Of a stretch of DNA of 64,000 nucleotides, positions 9,769-18,347 are shown piece after piece (within the stretch, counting starts at the first letter, position 1; the number at the start of each line of letters is the position of its first letter). The notes below the pieces were generated by a model. The model made no database searches, was not told the origin of the DNA, and worked only from the letters and a program-made list of their open reading frames with translations. The DNA comes from Andeanibacterium sp036384795 (GTDB taxonomy: Bacteria > Pseudomonadota > Alphaproteobacteria > Sphingomonadales > Sphingomonadaceae): the NCBI GenBank assembly GCA_036384795.1, contig DASVLP010000082.1, positions 10,907 through 74,906 on the forward strand, given 5' to 3'. The position numbers were made by a program, and so were the translations under genes.

Positions 9769-10199
9769 CAATCGATCCGCATCACGGTCAGCCGGGCGTT
9801 TCCGGGAAGGGCCTCGGCAAGGAACGCGGCCCGGACCAGGTGAGCGAGCGATCCGTCTTCGTCGGCCTCGAACAGCAGGCTGAGGCGGGTTCCGGCAAAA
9901 TCTCCAGCGTCGGTGCGATACCCGTGCCCGAATGCCCGCGCGGTTGCCCCATCGGCGGCCCGGATCAGGTAGTTCACCTCGACCACAGCGACTCCGTCGC
10001 CACGCTCCAGCACCGCTTCGGAACCGCCCACCAGCACGGCCGAGAGCTCGCTTCCCTCGACGATGCCGCCGGTGATCGGAACATGCGCGCGACGGCCACC
10101 GCTGGCGAGTTTGCCGATCTCGATGGCCGTGCCACGCTCGACCGACAGATCGAACGCGTGAATCAGGCCGGGAACCGGAGTTTGATCGTCGGGTGTCAC
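9768..10199 (-). CDS. DUF3237-related protein (first of tandem pair)
   Basis: A 143-residue protein more divergent than its downstream partner but sharing the same layout: an N-terminal DLSVERGTAIEIGKLASGGRRAH stretch, VPITGGIVEGSELSAVLVGGSEAVLE as the counterpart of the TFAGPGISGTIVPG block, and VNYLIRAADGATARAFGHGYR as the counterpart of the YLLETDDGA block. It starts at GTG 10199 with no strong ribosome site. The pair probably arose by duplication and may form a heteromer, which is inference. It heads the operon read towards the GMC oxidoreductase, divergent from an AraC-type regulator across about 210 bases that show no other gene. Confidence 0.72.
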   Translation of the reverse strand: MTPDDQTPVPGLIHAFDLSVERGTAIEIGKLASGGRRAHVPITGGIVEGSELSAVLVGGSEAVLERGDGVAVVEVNYLIRAADGATARAFGHGYRTDAGDFAGTRLSLLFEADEDGSLAHLVRAAFLAEALPGNARLTVMRID

Positions 10200-10409
10200 G
10201 CGGCCGGACTACAGGAACAGTTCGCGGGAACAATTGCCTAAGCGCGAAGCGCAGGGATTGGGCGCGCACTTGGTGCCGGCCGCGCAATCTCGGCTCTCCT
10301 CTTTTCCGTTGTTCCGCTTTGTGGACAGCCTCGCCGCCGCCCGGTATCCAGGGACAAAGGGCGGCCACACACGAAATGCACAGGCGCACGTCCGCAAACG
10401 GAGAGACGG

Positions 10410-11336
10410 TTGGGCCACCTCAGCTTCGCGACCCAGGCATCGAGCCGGCTTGAGCGCAGCCGGCAATGGGGCGCGTTGACCCGTGTGGAGGAGGTCGAGA
10501 TCGACGACGATCGCGAATCTTCGCTGCGTGGGCTGGATTTGGGCGATCTGCGCCTGTGCCTGGTTTCGATGGGCAAGCATCGCGTCGGCCAGCGGTCCGC
10601 GCGCGACGAGGTCGCCCCCGCGCCGGTGCTGAAGTTCATCTTCCAGGAAGAAGGCGCAGCGCGGATCCGCCAGCATTCGCACGCCGTCGAGCTGCATGCC
10701 GGCCAATGGTGCGGCCTGAGGAAGAACGAGCCTTACGCGATCGAGGCCCCCGGCCATTCGCGCCAGCTCGCTTTCGCGCTGCCGTGCTGGCGCCTCAGGG
10801 ATTCGCGCAAGGCGCTCGAGCCGTGGCGCGAGGCGCGCAGCTTCCGTCGCGGCGCGGGGCATATTCTGCACGCGGCCGCGTCCGCCGCGGTGGTTTCGGC
10901 CCGAAGGCTGGGCGAAGGAGATGCCCGGCTGCTCGGGACAAACCTGATCGGATTGCTCGAAATCGCGCTCCGCGCCGAACCCGCGCAGGAGATTGTCGAC
11001 CTTCGCGAGGAACGGCGCCGCGCGGCGATTGAGTTCATCGAACGGCACCTTGCCGAAACGGACCTCGACGTCGGCTCGATCGCGCGCGCGCTCGGTTGTT
11101 CCAGCCGCACGATCCACAAGCTGTTCGAAGGCGAGACGCTGACCGTCGCGCGCGAGATCTGGGACCGACGGCTCGAGCGTTGCCGGCTCGAGCTGGTCGA
11201 TCCGGCAATGGCGCGCCGGTCGATCACCGAGATCGCGCACGAATGGGGCTTCAGCGATTCGCAGCACTTCAGCCGCGCGTTCAAGCATCGCTTCGGCAGC
11301 ACTCCGCGCGAATATCGCGCATTCGCGTTCAACTGA
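10410..11336 (+). CDS. AraC-family transcriptional regulator
   Basis: The 308-residue protein has an N-terminal effector-binding half of the AraC-binding-like type (HAVELHAGQWCGLRKNEPYAIEAPG) and a C-terminal AraC double helix-turn-helix from about residue 205: LDVGSIARALGCSSRTIHKLF and ITEIAHEWGFSDSQHFSRAFK, ending in GSTPREYRAFA. It starts at TTG 10410, chosen because GGAG lies six bases upstream. Its position between the divergent DUF3237/GMC operon and the MFS gene suggests it controls both, by analogy with FeaR-like regulators; the effector is unknown. Confidence 0.9.
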   Translation: MGHLSFATQASSRLERSRQWGALTRVEEVEIDDDRESSLRGLDLGDLRLCLVSMGKHRVGQRSARDEVAPAPVLKFIFQEEGAARIRQHSHAVELHAGQWCGLRKNEPYAIEAPGHSRQLAFALPCWRLRDSRKALEPWREARSFRRGAGHILHAAASAAVVSARRLGEGDARLLGTNLIGLLEIALRAEPAQEIVDLREERRRAAIEFIERHLAETDLDVGSIARALGCSSRTIHKLFEGETLTVAREIWDRRLERCRLELVDPAMARRSITEIAHEWGFSDSQHFSRAFKHRFGSTPREYRAFAFN

Positions 11337-11430
11337 GCCTGCGCGACAAGTCACCCGCTTCGCAAACATGCACGTCGCAGCGCGCGGCGGCGCTTAGCTC
11401 CGGGATCGGCCGACGAGGAGGGAGAGGCAG

Positions 11431-12738
11431 GTGACCAGAAACCAGCGCGCGATCGCCCTGCTGCTGCTCGCGTCGCTCAATGCCTTCGGCTTCATCGACC
11501 GGGTGGTGATCGCGCTCGTCACCGAAAAGATCAAAGCCGAGTTCCGGGTGAGCGACCTCGACATCGGATTGCTCGGCGGCACCGGTTTCGCGGTGATCAA
11601 CGCGCTGGCAGCGGTGCCCATCGCGCGGCTCGCCGAGCGCAACAAGCGGTCGTACGTCACCGCCGGCTTCCTGCTGATCGGCTCGGCTTTCACCGCGCTG
11701 ATGGGCCTGTGCGCGAATTTCACTCAGCTGCTTGCCGCTCGCCTGGGCATGGCGGTCGGCAGCGCGGCGACCGAAGCGCCGCCGCATTCGATGATCTCGG
11801 ACATGTACCCGCCCGAAAAGCGCGCCTCGGCAATCTCGTTGTTCATGCTCGGGGTGCCGGTCGCCTCGATCCTCGGCTCGTTCCTCGGCGGCACGATCGC
11901 CCAATACTACAACTGGCGCGACACTTTCCTGTTCTTCGGGGTGATGGGCGGGGCGATCGCGCTGCTGTGCTTCGTGTTTCTCAAGGAGCCTGCGCGGCAT
12001 ACCGTCGCCGAAGCGGCGGGGCGGCCGGGGGCGTGGCAGGTGGTGAAAATCCTGTTCGGCTCGAAGGTGCTGGTGCTGCTGCTTGCCGGAGTGACCTGCA
12101 TCAGCATCGGCAGCTACGGAGTGAACGGGTTCCTGCCGCCCTATTTCTCGCGCAATTTCGGGCTCGACGCGGGGCGCGCGGGGCTGGCGTTCGGGCTGCT
12201 GTCGGGGATCGCCTCGCTCGTCGGGACGCTGCTCGGCGGTTACGTCAGCGAAGCGCTTGCGAAGCGCGACGGCCGCTGGCTGCTTGGCTTTCCGGCGCTC
12301 GGCTCGGTGATCGGTGCGCCGTTGTTCGCGTTGGGGATCATGACCGCCAACCTCTATGTCGCGTTCCCGATCATGCTGATCGGCGCGTTTTTCTTCTACA
12401 CCGCGATGGGCCCGGCGATCGCGACGTTGCACGGCTCGCTCGACAGCTTCAGCCGCGCGACCGGCTCGGCGGTGTTCCTGCTGCTCAACCACCTGATCGG
12501 GCAGGGCGCGGGGCCGCCGCTCGCGGGCTACATCAGCGATTTGATGGCCGGCGCGAGCTACCGCGGCGGCTCGTTCGCCGCCGACTGCGCAGGTGCGGCA
12601 GCGCAAGTGCCGGGCTCGGCCTGCGCGGCGGCTTCCGCCGGCGGCCTGCAGGGCGCGATCGCGATCATGGCGGTGTTCTATTTCGTCGGCGGATTGCTGC
12701 TCCATTTCGCCGCCCGGGCCGGGGTCAAACCGCGGTAA
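11431..12738 (+). CDS. MFS transporter (spinster-like)
   Basis: A 435-residue polytopic membrane protein with about twelve transmembrane helices. The first helix has LASLNAFGFIDRVVIALV, where the Asp-Arg pair is typical of spinster-like MFS proteins, and the loop 2-3 motif is LAERNKRSYV. It starts at GTG 11431 behind GGAGAGG. It lies about 95 bases downstream of the AraC gene in the same direction and is probably part of the regulated cluster, importing or exporting its substrate. Such carriers in sphingomonads often move carboxylates or sugars; the substrate here cannot be named. Confidence 0.88.
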   Translation: MTRNQRAIALLLLASLNAFGFIDRVVIALVTEKIKAEFRVSDLDIGLLGGTGFAVINALAAVPIARLAERNKRSYVTAGFLLIGSAFTALMGLCANFTQLLAARLGMAVGSAATEAPPHSMISDMYPPEKRASAISLFMLGVPVASILGSFLGGTIAQYYNWRDTFLFFGVMGGAIALLCFVFLKEPARHTVAEAAGRPGAWQVVKILFGSKVLVLLLAGVTCISIGSYGVNGFLPPYFSRNFGLDAGRAGLAFGLLSGIASLVGTLLGGYVSEALAKRDGRWLLGFPALGSVIGAPLFALGIMTANLYVAFPIMLIGAFFFYTAMGPAIATLHGSLDSFSRATGSAVFLLLNHLIGQGAGPPLAGYISDLMAGASYRGGSFAADCAGAAAQVPGSACAAASAGGLQGAIAIMAVFYFVGGLLLHFAARAGVKPR

Positions 12739-12794
12739 GTACGTTGCGCAATTCACCCGGCGCGTCGTCGAAGCGCCGCCGCCGGCCGCTTCGC

Positions 12795-14021
12795 TTACGT
12801 CGGCGGCACCTCGGCAAGCGGAGGCTTCTTCGGCGCGATGTCCGGCAGGAAAGCGGTGAGCAGGCCGATGACGGGCAGGAACGCGCAGAGCTGGTAGACC
12901 GTCTCGATGCTGGTCCTGTCGGCGAGCCAGCCGAGCGCCGCGGCGCCGAGGCCGCCCATTCCGAACGAGAAGCCGAAGAACAGGCCGGAGATCATCCCGA
13001 CTTTGCCCGGCACCAGTTCCTGCGCAAACACCACGATCGCCGGAAATGCCGAGGCGAGGACCAAGCCGATCACCACCGTCAGCGGCCCTGTCCAGAACAG
13101 GCCGACGTGCGGCAGCAGCAAGGTGAACGGCAGCGCGCCCAGGATCGAGAACCAGATCACGTACTTGCGCCCGAAGCGGTCGCCCAGCGGCCCGCCCAGG
13201 ATCGTGCCCACCGCGACCGCGGCAAGGAACACGAACAAGTGAAGCTGCGAACTCTGCACCGACACGCCGAAGCGGTGGATCAGGTAGAACGTGAAGTAGC
13301 TGGTGATGCTCGCGAGATAGACGTACTTCGAGAAGATCAGCGCGAGCAGGATCGCAATCCCGCGCGTCGCATGCCCTTTGGGCAGGGCGTCTGCCGAACC
13401 CGAGCGTGCCGCGCGCAGGCGGACCAGCCCGTGATTGCGGTACCAGGTGGCGACGTTCCACAGGACCGCGCCCGAAAGCAGCGCCAACAGAGCGAAGAAC
13501 ACCAGGCTCGACTGGCCCCAGCGCACCACGACGAGCGCCGCGGCGAGCGGACCCAGCGCCTGGCCCGCGTTGCCGCCGACCTGGAACAGCGACTGCGCCA
13601 GGCCATGGCGCCCGCCGGCGGCCATGCGCGCGACCCGCGACGATTCGGGGTGGAACACCGACGAGCCCATGCCCAGCAGCGTCGCCCCGGCGAGCACCAG
13701 GCCGTAGCTGTGCGCCACCGACAATGTCGCCAGTCCCGCCAGGGAGAACAGCGTGCCGCCGGGCAACGCGAATGGCGTCGGCCGACGATCCGCGTAGAGG
13801 CCTACCAACGGCTGCAAGATCGACGCGGTGATCTGATAGGCGAGCGTCACCAGCCCGACCTGGCCGAAACTCAGGTGCAAGCTCGCCTTGAGGCCCGGGT
13901 AGATCGCCGGCAGCAGCGACTGCATCATGTCGTTCAGCAGATGGCAGAAGCTGACCGCGACGATCACGCCGAACACGGTGCCTTGCGCCGTGGTGGTAGG
14001 CCTGCTGGTCGCCATGTTCAT
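12795..14021 (-). CDS. MFS transporter, Fsr (fosmidomycin-resistance) type
   Basis: A 408-residue membrane protein with about twelve transmembrane helices. The N-terminus (VSFCHLLNDMMQSLLPAIYP) and LGMGSSVFHPESSRVARMAA, including the FHPE/AR element, are hallmarks of the Fsr subfamily of efflux carriers. Loop motif GDRFGRKYVIW is also present. ATG at 14021 has AGAGGT five bases upstream; reading further upstream gives a non-conserved extension. It is convergent with the spinster-like gene and divergent from the GGDEF-EAL gene. The natural substrate is unknown. Confidence 0.88.
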   Translation of the reverse strand: MNMATSRPTTTAQGTVFGVIVAVSFCHLLNDMMQSLLPAIYPGLKASLHLSFGQVGLVTLAYQITASILQPLVGLYADRRPTPFALPGGTLFSLAGLATLSVAHSYGLVLAGATLLGMGSSVFHPESSRVARMAAGGRHGLAQSLFQVGGNAGQALGPLAAALVVVRWGQSSLVFFALLALLSGAVLWNVATWYRNHGLVRLRAARSGSADALPKGHATRGIAILLALIFSKYVYLASITSYFTFYLIHRFGVSVQSSQLHLFVFLAAVAVGTILGGPLGDRFGRKYVIWFSILGALPFTLLLPHVGLFWTGPLTVVIGLVLASAFPAIVVFAQELVPGKVGMISGLFFGFSFGMGGLGAAALGWLADRTSIETVYQLCAFLPVIGLLTAFLPDIAPKKPPLAEVPPT

Positions 14022-14315
14022 TTTGTACCTCTGTACGCGGGGGATCGGCGCCGCCGTAAATAAGGCATTCGCATCCTCGTCAAGCGCCACGCCGGGGGCC
14101 GTGGTATCGAGAGGCAATCGACCGCGACGGGGGTGGATCGCCTTGCGCCTCCAGTCGGTCAAGCAAGTCCGCCAGGTTTCGAACTTCTCCCTATTCTCGA
14201 ACGTCGGTAAGTAAAATATCCTAACTCCAAAGATCATCCGTCTTCACCCGATACGGTTAACAGCAACGTCAGACATATTCGGACGGAACCTGATTTAACC
14301 GGTTTGGGGAGGCAT
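14022..14315. promoter_or_regulatory. Divergent intergenic region
   Basis: These 294 bases separate the Fsr-like MFS gene from the signalling locus. The right half is the most A+T-rich stretch nearby (around 14,205-14,300, with GTAAGTAAAATATCC), as expected for promoters of the GGDEF-EAL gene. No open reading frame or RNA gene with support is visible, and I could not fix a -35/-10 pair with confidence. Confidence 0.45.
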
Positions 14316-16940
14316 ATGTCGAGACGGGGAAACATTCTCCCGGGCGCCGGGACGGGCAATGCAGGGTCCGCATGGACTTGCGCAATACGCATTCCGCGGC
14401 CGCAGGCTTTGGATGAGCTCTGTTATACCGCGCAATGCGTGGGCAGCCTGCGCCCACAGTTGCCGCTCCTGGGCAGCGCGGTTCTCGTTCTCGTAGTTTT
14501 TGCGGTCTTCGAAACATGGGCGTCGTTGACGGTTGTCGAAGCGGCCTGGATCGCGCTGGCCACGGGCGTCGCCATTGGGGCGCTTTCCGGCAGGCGGGGC
14601 ATCCTGCGTCTGCTCGGCGCCGACCAGATTCAATGTGCCAAAGTCATGTGTCTCGGCGCAGTGGCGCTGGGCCTGCTGCTCGGCAGCGCGGCGCTGGTCT
14701 TGCCGCATACCACCGGATCGGTTCTCGCGCTGGCCTGCGCACTGGTCGTGTTGCTGGCGCTTGCGCCGGCGCCGGCATCGCAGTTTGCGTTCCTTGCAAG
14801 CTACGCGCTGCTCCGCATGCTTTGCCAGACCACGCTCGTTCCGGCCCCAGCGCTGGCGGCCGCGGCGATCGCAGGCCTGGTGGCGATCGCACTGTGCGCG
14901 CAGGCGCGCTTTGCCCGGGTCCAGGCGCGCCTGCGGCTGCAGCATGCCCGCATCGTACAGACCGCGGAAAACAAAGACTGCTTCCAGTGGGAAACCGATG
15001 CCGAAGGCCACCTGGTCAATGCCGGCGAGACGCTGTCCAAAGCTCTCGGCATGGAGCAGCGCGCCCTGTCCGCGCGATTTTTGTGGGATCTCAGCGCGTT
15101 GCCCCGCAGCCGTGGGGGCGCGGCGACGGGCGGCGAGGAAACAGGCGCCGCGCAGCTGCGCGAACACCATGCCGCGCAAGATGCGTTCTGCGACCTGTTG
15201 CTGGGCGTTCGCACGCGCGACGGGGTGCATCGCCTGTCGCTTTCGGGACATCCGCGATACGACGCGCGCGGCCGCTTCACCGGCTTCGCAGGCGTGGGGC
15301 TGGACCTCACCGACTATTCGAAGCTCCAGGAACGGCTCGTCGCCGCCGCCGAGCGCGATGCGCTGACCAAGCTGATGAACCGCGCGTGCTTCAACCAGCG
15401 GCTCGAGGAGTTGCTGGGCGGCGCGCGCACCGGCCGCTGCGCGACCGCGCTGATGATGATCGACCTCGACAAGTTCAAGCAGGCGAACGACCTGCTCGGC
15501 CACCAGGTCGGCGACAGGCTCCTGATGCAGCTTGCCGAGCGGCTGCGTACGTACATCGGCGCCGACGGTTTCGTCGGGCGGCTGGGCGGCGACGAATTCG
15601 GCGTGGTGGTGCATTCCTATTCGGAGAAGGCCAAGCTCGAACGGCTGGCGACCGAGCTGGTCGCGAACCTCGGCGCGCCGTACCAAATCTCCGGCCAGCG
15701 GGTGGAGATCGGCGCCACGATCGGCATCGCGATCGCGCCCGAGCACGGCGACACCGTCGATTCGCTGGTGCGCAATGCGGACCTGGCGCTCTATTCGGCC
15801 AAGGCGCGCGGCGGCAGCAAGCACCGCTTCTTCGACACGACCCTGCTCGAGCACGCGCTGGAACGGCGGCGGCTCGAGATCGACCTCGCCAACGCGATCG
15901 AGAACGGCGAGCTCTCGGTGCTCTACCAGCCGATCGTCGATGCCGCCTCGGAACGCCTGTGCGGCTTCGAGGCGCTCGCGCGCTGGCATCATCCGGAGCG
16001 CGGCGAGGTGGCGGCGGACGAATTCATCCCGCTCGCCGAAGTCGCCGGGATGATCCATCGCCTCGGCGAATGGGTGCTGCGCGAAGCCTGCGTGGAAGCC
16101 GCCCAGTGGCCGCACGATCTGCGCCTGGCGGTCAATCTTTCGCCGACCCAGCTCGCCAATCCGGGCCTCACCTCGATCGTGGTGAACAGCCTGGCGCACA
16201 GCCGCCTCGCGCCCAACCGGCTCGAGCTCGAGATCACCGAGAACGTGTTCCTCGAGGAGACCGAGCATTCGCGCGCGCTGCTGCGCCAGCTCCACGATCT
16301 CGGCGTCAACTGGACGCTCGACGATTTCGGCACCGGCTATTCGAGCTTGCGCTACCTGCTCAAGGCGCCGTTCTCGAAGATCAAGATCGACCGCGAGTTC
16401 GTGAACGGGCTGTCGGTGCCGGACAGCCAGAAGCCGTCGATCGTCGGCACGATCGTCACCCTGGCGAACAATCTCGGCATGCTCACCACCGCCGAAGGGG
16501 TCGAATCGTTGAACGATCTGAAGGTCGCGCGCGAGCTCGGCTGCTCGCAAATCCAGGGGTTCGTCTACGGCCCGAAGCTGACCGCCTCGGAAGCCCGCTC
16601 GCTCGCGAAGACGCGGTTGCCGATCCCGGTGCAGGGCTTCGAGGCGACGCGGCGCGAGCCCAGGATGGTCGTGCTGCGCAGTGCCGACATCGTCTGCAAC
16701 GGGCAGCTCCTGCCGGGCACCGTGCGCAACGTTTCGCCCAATGGCGCGATGATCGAGGTCGATTGGAAGATTCCGGTCGGCGCACGGATCGAGGTCCACA
16801 TGGATCACGAGCCGGCGCGCGCGGGCGTGGTGCGCTGGGCCGAAGGCATCCGTTTTGGGGTCGAGTTCGACGAGGAAGTCCTGGTTGCGGTGCCCCAAGT
16901 GCGCCGCTTCGGCCGGCCCGCGAGAGTGTCGGCGGCATGA
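14316..16940 (+). CDS. Membrane GGDEF-EAL-PilZ cyclic-di-GMP protein
   Basis: An 874-residue protein. The N-terminal 200 residues hold about five or six transmembrane helices. A PAS-like segment follows (about 215-330; WETDAEGHLVNAGETLSKALG). The GGDEF domain is intact (RLGGDEFGVVV) but has no RxxD inhibitory site before it. The EAL domain retains catalytic signs: GFEALARWHHPERG, LEITENVF, DDFGTGYSSLRYL, IKIDREFV and TAEGVES. A C-terminal PilZ domain carries RREPR and NVSPNGAMIEV, able to bind cyclic-di-GMP. So it may both make and break the messenger and sense it. ATG at 14316 sits behind GGGGAGG. Its stop overlaps the next gene (ATGA), tying it to the kinase and receiver genes that follow. 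Confidence 0.93.
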   Translation: MSRRGNILPGAGTGNAGSAWTCAIRIPRPQALDELCYTAQCVGSLRPQLPLLGSAVLVLVVFAVFETWASLTVVEAAWIALATGVAIGALSGRRGILRLLGADQIQCAKVMCLGAVALGLLLGSAALVLPHTTGSVLALACALVVLLALAPAPASQFAFLASYALLRMLCQTTLVPAPALAAAAIAGLVAIALCAQARFARVQARLRLQHARIVQTAENKDCFQWETDAEGHLVNAGETLSKALGMEQRALSARFLWDLSALPRSRGGAATGGEETGAAQLREHHAAQDAFCDLLLGVRTRDGVHRLSLSGHPRYDARGRFTGFAGVGLDLTDYSKLQERLVAAAERDALTKLMNRACFNQRLEELLGGARTGRCATALMMIDLDKFKQANDLLGHQVGDRLLMQLAERLRTYIGADGFVGRLGGDEFGVVVHSYSEKAKLERLATELVANLGAPYQISGQRVEIGATIGIAIAPEHGDTVDSLVRNADLALYSAKARGGSKHRFFDTTLLEHALERRRLEIDLANAIENGELSVLYQPIVDAASERLCGFEALARWHHPERGEVAADEFIPLAEVAGMIHRLGEWVLREACVEAAQWPHDLRLAVNLSPTQLANPGLTSIVVNSLAHSRLAPNRLELEITENVFLEETEHSRALLRQLHDLGVNWTLDDFGTGYSSLRYLLKAPFSKIKIDREFVNGLSVPDSQKPSIVGTIVTLANNLGMLTTAEGVESLNDLKVARELGCSQIQGFVYGPKLTASEARSLAKTRLPIPVQGFEATRREPRMVVLRSADIVCNGQLLPGTVRNVSPNGAMIEVDWKIPVGARIEVHMDHEPARAGVVRWAEGIRFGVEFDEEVLVAVPQVRRFGRPARVSAA

Positions 16941-17761
16941 CCCGCGCGGCTCGCTCCCCCGCCGTCCCCCGCGTGGCGCAGGCGCGGCTGCGCGCTCTCG
17001 CCGACGAGGTGGAGCACTACCGGCGCGCCTGCGGCAGGCTTCAGGCGGCCAACGACAAGCTCGCCTGCTCGAACCAGGAACTGCGCCAGTTCGCGTACGT
17101 CGCGTCGCACGACCTGCAGGAACCGCTGCGGATGGTCGATTGCTACCTCGGCCTGATCGAGCGGCGCTACAGCGGCCAGCTCGATGCGGCGGCCGACGAG
17201 TTCATCGGCTTCGCGGTCAACGGCGCGCGGCGGATGAAGCGGCTGATCGACGACTTGCTGGGCTATTCGCGGGTCAGCAATTGCGTGCTCGCGGTGGCGC
17301 AGGTGGAGACCGCGGCGATCGCCGATCGCGCGCTCGCGGCGCTCGCGCGGCAGATCGACGAATGCGGGGCGACGATCAAGGTCGGCCCGCTTCCGGCGAT
17401 CGAGGCCGACCCGGTGCAGCTCGAGCGGTTGCTCACGAACCTCTTCGACAACGCGCTCAAGTTCCGCAGCGAGCGTGCGCCGCGGATTTCGGTTTCCGCG
17501 GTGCGAAAGGGAACCGCGTGGGAGTTCGCCGTCGCCGACAACGGCATCGGGATCGAGCCCGCGTTCCGCGAGAAAGTATTCGAAATCTTCGCCCGCCTGC
17601 ACCCGCGGGACCGCTATGCGGGCAGCGGCATCGGCCTTGCCGCATGCAAGCGGATCGTCGAGCTCCACGGCGGCACGATCCGCGCCGGCGCCGCGCGCCA
17701 CGGCGGCGCGGTGTTCAAATTCACCCTTCCCGAACGGCACATCCCAGAGGAACCCGCATGA
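16937..17761 (+). CDS. Soluble histidine kinase without a recognised sensor domain
   Basis: A 274-residue kinase with no transmembrane segment. After a short coiled-coil-like N-terminus (residues 15-50) comes the phosphoacceptor box FAYVASHDLQEPLRMV, of the HisKA type seen in phytochrome-like kinases. The ATPase domain has NLFDNALKF (N box), VADNGIGIEP (G1) and GSGIGLAACKRIVE (G2). The start overlaps the previous stop (ATGA) and the stop overlaps the receiver start (ATGATC), so all three genes are translationally coupled. With no input domain, it probably takes its signal from a protein partner, perhaps the GGDEF-EAL protein; this is inference. Confidence 0.92.
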   Translation: MTRAARSPAVPRVAQARLRALADEVEHYRRACGRLQAANDKLACSNQELRQFAYVASHDLQEPLRMVDCYLGLIERRYSGQLDAAADEFIGFAVNGARRMKRLIDDLLGYSRVSNCVLAVAQVETAAIADRALAALARQIDECGATIKVGPLPAIEADPVQLERLLTNLFDNALKFRSERAPRISVSAVRKGTAWEFAVADNGIGIEPAFREKVFEIFARLHPRDRYAGSGIGLAACKRIVELHGGTIRAGAARHGGAVFKFTLPERHIPEEPA

Positions 17762-18204
17762 TCAGGAGCCAATCCCGGCCGGTCGAAATCCTGTTGGTCG
17801 AAGACAATCCAGCCGACGTCCGGCTGATCCAGGAGGGCTTTCGCGAGGCGAAAGTGCACAATCTGGTCCATGCCGTCACCACCGGCCAGGACGCGCTCGA
17901 TTTCCTCCGTCGCCGCGAAAGCCACGCGGACGCGGCGCGGCCGGATCTCATCCTGCTCGATCTCAACCTGCCGGGGATCGGCGGGCACGAGGTGCTGGCC
18001 GAAATCAAGCAGGACGAAGCCCTGAAGGCCATTCCGGTGGTGGTGCTCACCTCGTCCGAATCCGAAGGCGACATCGCGCGGGCATACGCGGCGCACGCCA
18101 ATTGCTTCATCTCGAAGCCGGTCGATTTCGCGAGCCTGATCGGCATCGTCGCGCGGATAGAGGATTTCTGGTTCTCGCTGGTGCGGTTTCCGGAGCGTGC
18201 GTAA
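17758..18204 (+). CDS. Stand-alone response regulator (Rcp1/CheY-like receiver)
   Basis: A 148-residue single receiver domain with no output domain. The acidic pair is in LLVEDNPADVRLIQ, the phosphoacceptor Asp in LILLDLNLPGIGG, the switch residues in VVVLTSSES, and the conserved lysine in CFISKPVDF. The longer loop before the Asp (RRRESHADAARPD) is typical of Rcp1-like receivers that partner phytochrome-type kinases. It overlaps the kinase stop, so the two are the likely cognate pair. Output is probably through protein contact or phosphotransfer. Confidence 0.93.
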   Translation: MIRSQSRPVEILLVEDNPADVRLIQEGFREAKVHNLVHAVTTGQDALDFLRRRESHADAARPDLILLDLNLPGIGGHEVLAEIKQDEALKAIPVVVLTSSESEGDIARAYAAHANCFISKPVDFASLIGIVARIEDFWFSLVRFPERA

Positions 18205-18347
18205 CCGGAAGAGACATCGCCGGACGTTTCTTCGAATAAGGGCAAACACTTAGGCCGATTGTAAGCAACGGATATCCATGATTTCCTAAGCAGTACTTGA
18301 TGATGATTTATAACGCGGATTGATCCGCCCGGCCGGGAGATTGTCTG
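18205..18347 (+). promoter_or_regulatory. Probable promoter region of the hybrid kinase gene
   Basis: This 143-base gap contains an A+T-rich stretch around 18,280-18,320 (TGATGATTTATAACG, with TATAAC as a possible -10) and GTAAGCAACGG at 18261. A second promoter here would separate the hybrid-kinase half of the locus from the GGDEF-EAL half. The assignment is from composition and position only. Confidence 0.35.
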
